Assembly: GCA_910588315.1 (NCBI GenBank)
Contig: CAJUQF010000088.1
Span: 1-8,639, forward strand
Direction: 5' to 3'
Source of the DNA: an uncultured Christensenellaceae bacterium
GTDB lineage: Bacteria > Bacillota > Clostridia > Christensenellales > Pumilibacteraceae
DNA length: 8,639 nt
This document shows, in pieces, positions 7,350 through 8,639 of the stretch. Within the stretch, counting starts at the first letter, position 1. Every line of letters begins with the position of its first letter. Below the pieces are notes generated by a model that had not been told where the DNA came from, did not search any database, and worked only from the letters and a program-made list of their open reading frames with translations. Position numbers and translations under genes: made by a program.

Positions 7350-7371
7350 AAACTTATGGAGGTGCATTTTT
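7326..7371 (+). promoter_or_regulatory. Left-end hairpin with T-run covering the orfA ribosome site
   Basis: AAATGCACC (7327-7335) and GGTGCATTT (7361-7369) are perfect 9-bp reverse complements, extendable by a G-U pair. Inside the loop CCAAAGTTTGG (7336-7346) is itself a palindrome around one G. The 3' arm takes in the last two bases of the GGAGG ribosome site (7358-7362) and runs into five Ts (7367-7371). In a transcript entering from the HD gene this could block orfA translation and possibly end transcription. Confidence 0.6.
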
Positions 7372-7770
7372 ATGCCAAGGACAAAGAAATTCAACACGAA
7401 ATACTCGCCAGAGTTTAAGTTATCTGTTATACTGGATATGCGCGAACACGGCTTAGGATATCCGGAAACAGTACGAAAGTATTGGGGCGACAGTGTAAAT
7501 GCAGATAACTATAAGAATCGAGTAAAGCGATGGGAGCGCATATACTTAGAAGAAGGAGCGGGAGGCTTTATGGTAGAGCGCAGAGGGCGAAGTTCAAAAG
7601 GCAGACCGAGAAAGAAGCCGTTGGAGAAAGAAGTCGAGAATGATCTTATAGCGGAAAACCAACGGCTGAAAGAGCAAAACCAATATCTTGAAGCGGAGCT
7701 TGAATACTTAAAAAAACTCGATGCCTTAGTTCGAGCGGAAGAGCAAAGGAACGGCAAAAAGCCGAAATAG
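7372..7770 (+). CDS. IS3-family transposase OrfA (HTH plus leucine zipper)
   Basis: A 132-aa DNA-binding subunit that recognises the IS ends and, by -1 frameshifting, forms the N-terminus of the OrfAB transposase. Residues 11-60 are a helix-turn-helix region (YSPEFKLSVILDMREHG onward). A basic GRPRKK segment (78-82) follows. Leucines L92, L99, L106, L113 and V120 make a heptad leucine zipper typical of IS3-family OrfA proteins. The start is ATG 7372, nine bases after GGAGG (7358-7362); an in-frame ATG at 7324 overlaps the IS tip and has no ribosome site. Codons 114-115 (AAA AAA) lie in the slippery A7 tract, past which OrfA runs 17 more residues to its own stop. The zipper mediates OrfA and OrfAB multimerisation in related elements. 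Confidence 0.92.
   Translation: MPRTKKFNTKYSPEFKLSVILDMREHGLGYPETVRKYWGDSVNADNYKNRVKRWERIYLEEGAGGFMVERRGRSSKGRPRKKPLEKEVENDLIAENQRLKEQNQYLEAELEYLKKLDALVRAEEQRNGKKPK
7710..7735 (+). promoter_or_regulatory. -1 ribosomal frameshift site between orfA and orfB
   Basis: Seven As (7710-7716) read as TTA AAA AAA in orfA allow tandem tRNA-Lys slippage by -1 into the orfB frame, which is open from 7704 on. Immediately downstream CTCGA (7717-7721) pairs with TCGAG (7731-7735) around a 9-nt loop, a possible stimulatory hairpin, although it sits closer to the slippery run than the usual 5-9 nt spacing. A-run slippage of this kind is established for IS3-family elements. Confidence 0.75.
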
Positions 7771-7802
7771 TATCCGAGCTAAGGCATAGATTTCCGCTGA
7801 AA

Positions 7803-8093
7803 ATGTTATTGCAAATATCTTGCTTGCACCGTAGTACATACTACTATCATTTGAAACAACGCAAAGTAGATAAGTATTCAAAAGTAAAGCAAGAGATAGA
7901 ACGTGTCTTTGCCGAGAACAAACAACGATACGGTTACCGAAGAATATTGCTCGCATTACGCCCTAAAGGAATTAAACTCAATCATAAAACCGTACATAAG
8001 CTAATGCGAAGTATGGGTTTACACGGTAAACGGCGTAAAAGCAAGTATAAATCGTACAGAGGCGAAGTCGGTAAGATAGCTCTCCAAACATAA
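7803..8093 (+). pseudogene. IS3 transposase OrfB, N-terminal fragment (frameshifted)
   Basis: This frame carries the first part of OrfB: the HTH_21-type region with LHRSTYYYHLKQRK, then KQRYGYRRI and the SMGLHGKRRKSKYKSYRGEVGKIA segment that precedes the catalytic domain in IS3-family integrases. The frame is open upstream to 7704, so it is probably entered by frameshifting from orfA; ATG 7803 is the first standard start but has no clear ribosome site. It ends at TAA 8091 just after a GCTCTCC sequence where the family reads GCTCC-like, giving Ala-Pro-Asn. The extra CT throws the frame by +2. The fragment contains no catalytic residue and cannot transpose the element alone. Confidence 0.85.
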
Positions 8094-8605
8094 TAAACCG
8101 TGACTTTGAAACAAGTAAACCGTTTGAAAAACTTGCTACCGATGTAACCGAGTTCGCCGTATGCGATGACAAGGTGTATCTATCTCCAATCATAGATTTA
8201 CATAACAACGAAGTACTAAGCTATTCAATCTCGCTAAATCCAAACTTCGAGCAGACGAGAGAAATGCTGCAAGGACTGTTTGACAAATTGCCGAAAGGCG
8301 CAAGACCGATACTACACTCCGACCAAGGCTGGCAATACCAAATGAAAGAGTTTCAACGACAACTGAAAGAACACCACATAATTCAAAGTATGTCGAGGAA
8401 AGGCAACTGCTTGGACAACAGTGTAATGGAGAACTTTTTCGGACGATTGAAAGTCGAGATGTTTTACGGCGAAAAATTTGAGACCGTGGACGAATTCGTC
8501 CACTGTCTCAAAGAGTACATACACTATTGGAACAACGAGAGAATATCTCTCGCATTAAACGGAATGATTCCGGTACAATACCGAACTCACTCGCAAACTA
8601 TTTAG
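8084..8605 (+). pseudogene. IS3 transposase OrfB, C-terminal DDE catalytic fragment
   Basis: Continuing from the 2-nt shift, this frame reads PNIINRDF and then holds the whole rve/DDE integrase core. The catalytic residues are D (codon 8141-8143, in ATDVTEF), D (8321-8323, in LHSDQGW) and E (8429-8431, in VMENFFGRLK), the last two separated by 35 residues as the family requires. The usual Trp just before the first TD is replaced (EKLATD). The C-terminus has the expected HYWNNERISLALNGMIPVQYR box. The first possible start, GTG 8174, lies after the first catalytic Asp, so no independently started product would be active. If the 2-nt insertion were removed, OrfAB would be about 410 aa, a normal length. 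Confidence 0.88.
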
Positions 8606-8614
8606 TTATTTTTA

Positions 8615-8639
8615 TGTCCAACTTTTGGGGTCCATAGCA
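8615..8639 (-). repeat. Right terminal inverted repeat of the IS
   Basis: Read on the minus strand it begins TGCTATGGACCCCAAAAG and ends TTGGACA, pairing with 7325-7349. It lies ten bases after the orfB stop and reaches the window's last base. Confidence 0.85.

Larger units (their letters stand above)
7325..8639 (+). mobile_element. IS3-family (IS150-like) insertion sequence
   Basis: A 1315-bp element with imperfect terminal inverted repeats, two overlapping-frame transposase genes and a DDE integrase core. It begins TGAAATGCACCCC and ends with the complement of TGCTATGGACCCC, so both tips show the TG...CA expected for IS3-family elements. Length, the orfA/orfB pair in -1 register and the DD(35)E spacing all fit the family; the IS150 subgroup is my best guess from the OrfA and end sequences. 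OrfB carries a frameshift, so this copy is probably not autonomous. The right end coincides with the last base of the window, so a target-site duplication cannot be tested. Confidence 0.92.

Noticed and set aside
7324..7371. Earlier in-frame ATG for orfA at 7324.
   Set aside because: It has no ribosome site and would translate the terminal repeat; ATG 7372 after GGAGG is clearly better.
8075..8095. A second programmed frameshift inside orfB.
   Set aside because: There is no slippery heptamer at the switch. A CT duplication explains it simply, and IS3-family elements use one frameshift, between orfA and orfB.
1..8639. CRISPR array, tRNA/rRNA genes, phage defence or toxin-antitoxin genes.
   Set aside because: I saw no regularly spaced repeats, no tRNA-like cloverleaf, and no nuclease, methyltransferase or toxin signature outside the IS and the HD protein. 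The HD domain alone is not evidence of a defence system.

Overview
The window looks like a chromosomal stretch from an anaerobic Bacillota (Clostridia-type, possibly an uncultured gut lineage). It has moderate GC, purine-rich Shine-Dalgarno sites, sigma-A-like promoters, a DUF624/YesL-like membrane protein and an HD-domain protein of a type familiar from Clostridia. The taxonomic call is inference from gene content, not from a marker gene.

Layout. On the minus strand, asd (aspartate-semialdehyde dehydrogenase, 63-1067) fills the left end, with its own promoter and a strong ribosome site. A 197-bp divergent intergenic region follows. It also carries a very good plus-strand promoter (TTGAAA, 17-bp spacer, TATAAT) whose predicted start falls on the ATG of the next gene, so that gene is probably read from a leaderless mRNA. 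The plus-strand genes are closely packed: an M20-family amidohydrolase (1265-2365), a six-helix DUF624-like membrane protein with a charged cytoplasmic tail (2378-3559), a large TPR-like soluble protein (3586-5634) and a HEAT-like helical-repeat protein (5657-6484). The gaps are 12, 26 and 22 nt, which suggests one operon. After a 79-nt gap with its own -10-like element comes an HD-domain metal-dependent phosphohydrolase (6564-7295).

From 7325 to the last base lies an IS3-family (IS150-like) insertion sequence. It has related inverted ends (TG...CA), an orfA with a leucine zipper, an A7 slippery site for -1 frameshifting into orfB, and an orfB broken by what looks like a 2-nt duplication. Its left end can fold into a hairpin that pairs part of the orfA ribosome site and is followed by a T-run.

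How the genes fit together. Asd makes the branch-point intermediate for lysine/diaminopimelate, threonine and methionine. The divergent M20 enzyme could be an N-acetyl-diaminopimelate deacetylase or another amino-acid amidohydrolase. The membrane-TPR-HEAT trio has no function I can name; its arrangement suggests a membrane-anchored scaffold and is the best candidate here for something undescribed. There are no tRNA, rRNA, CRISPR or phage genes in the window. No stretch above 300 bp lacks a gene; the longest gaps are 1068-1264 (promoters) and 6485-6563.
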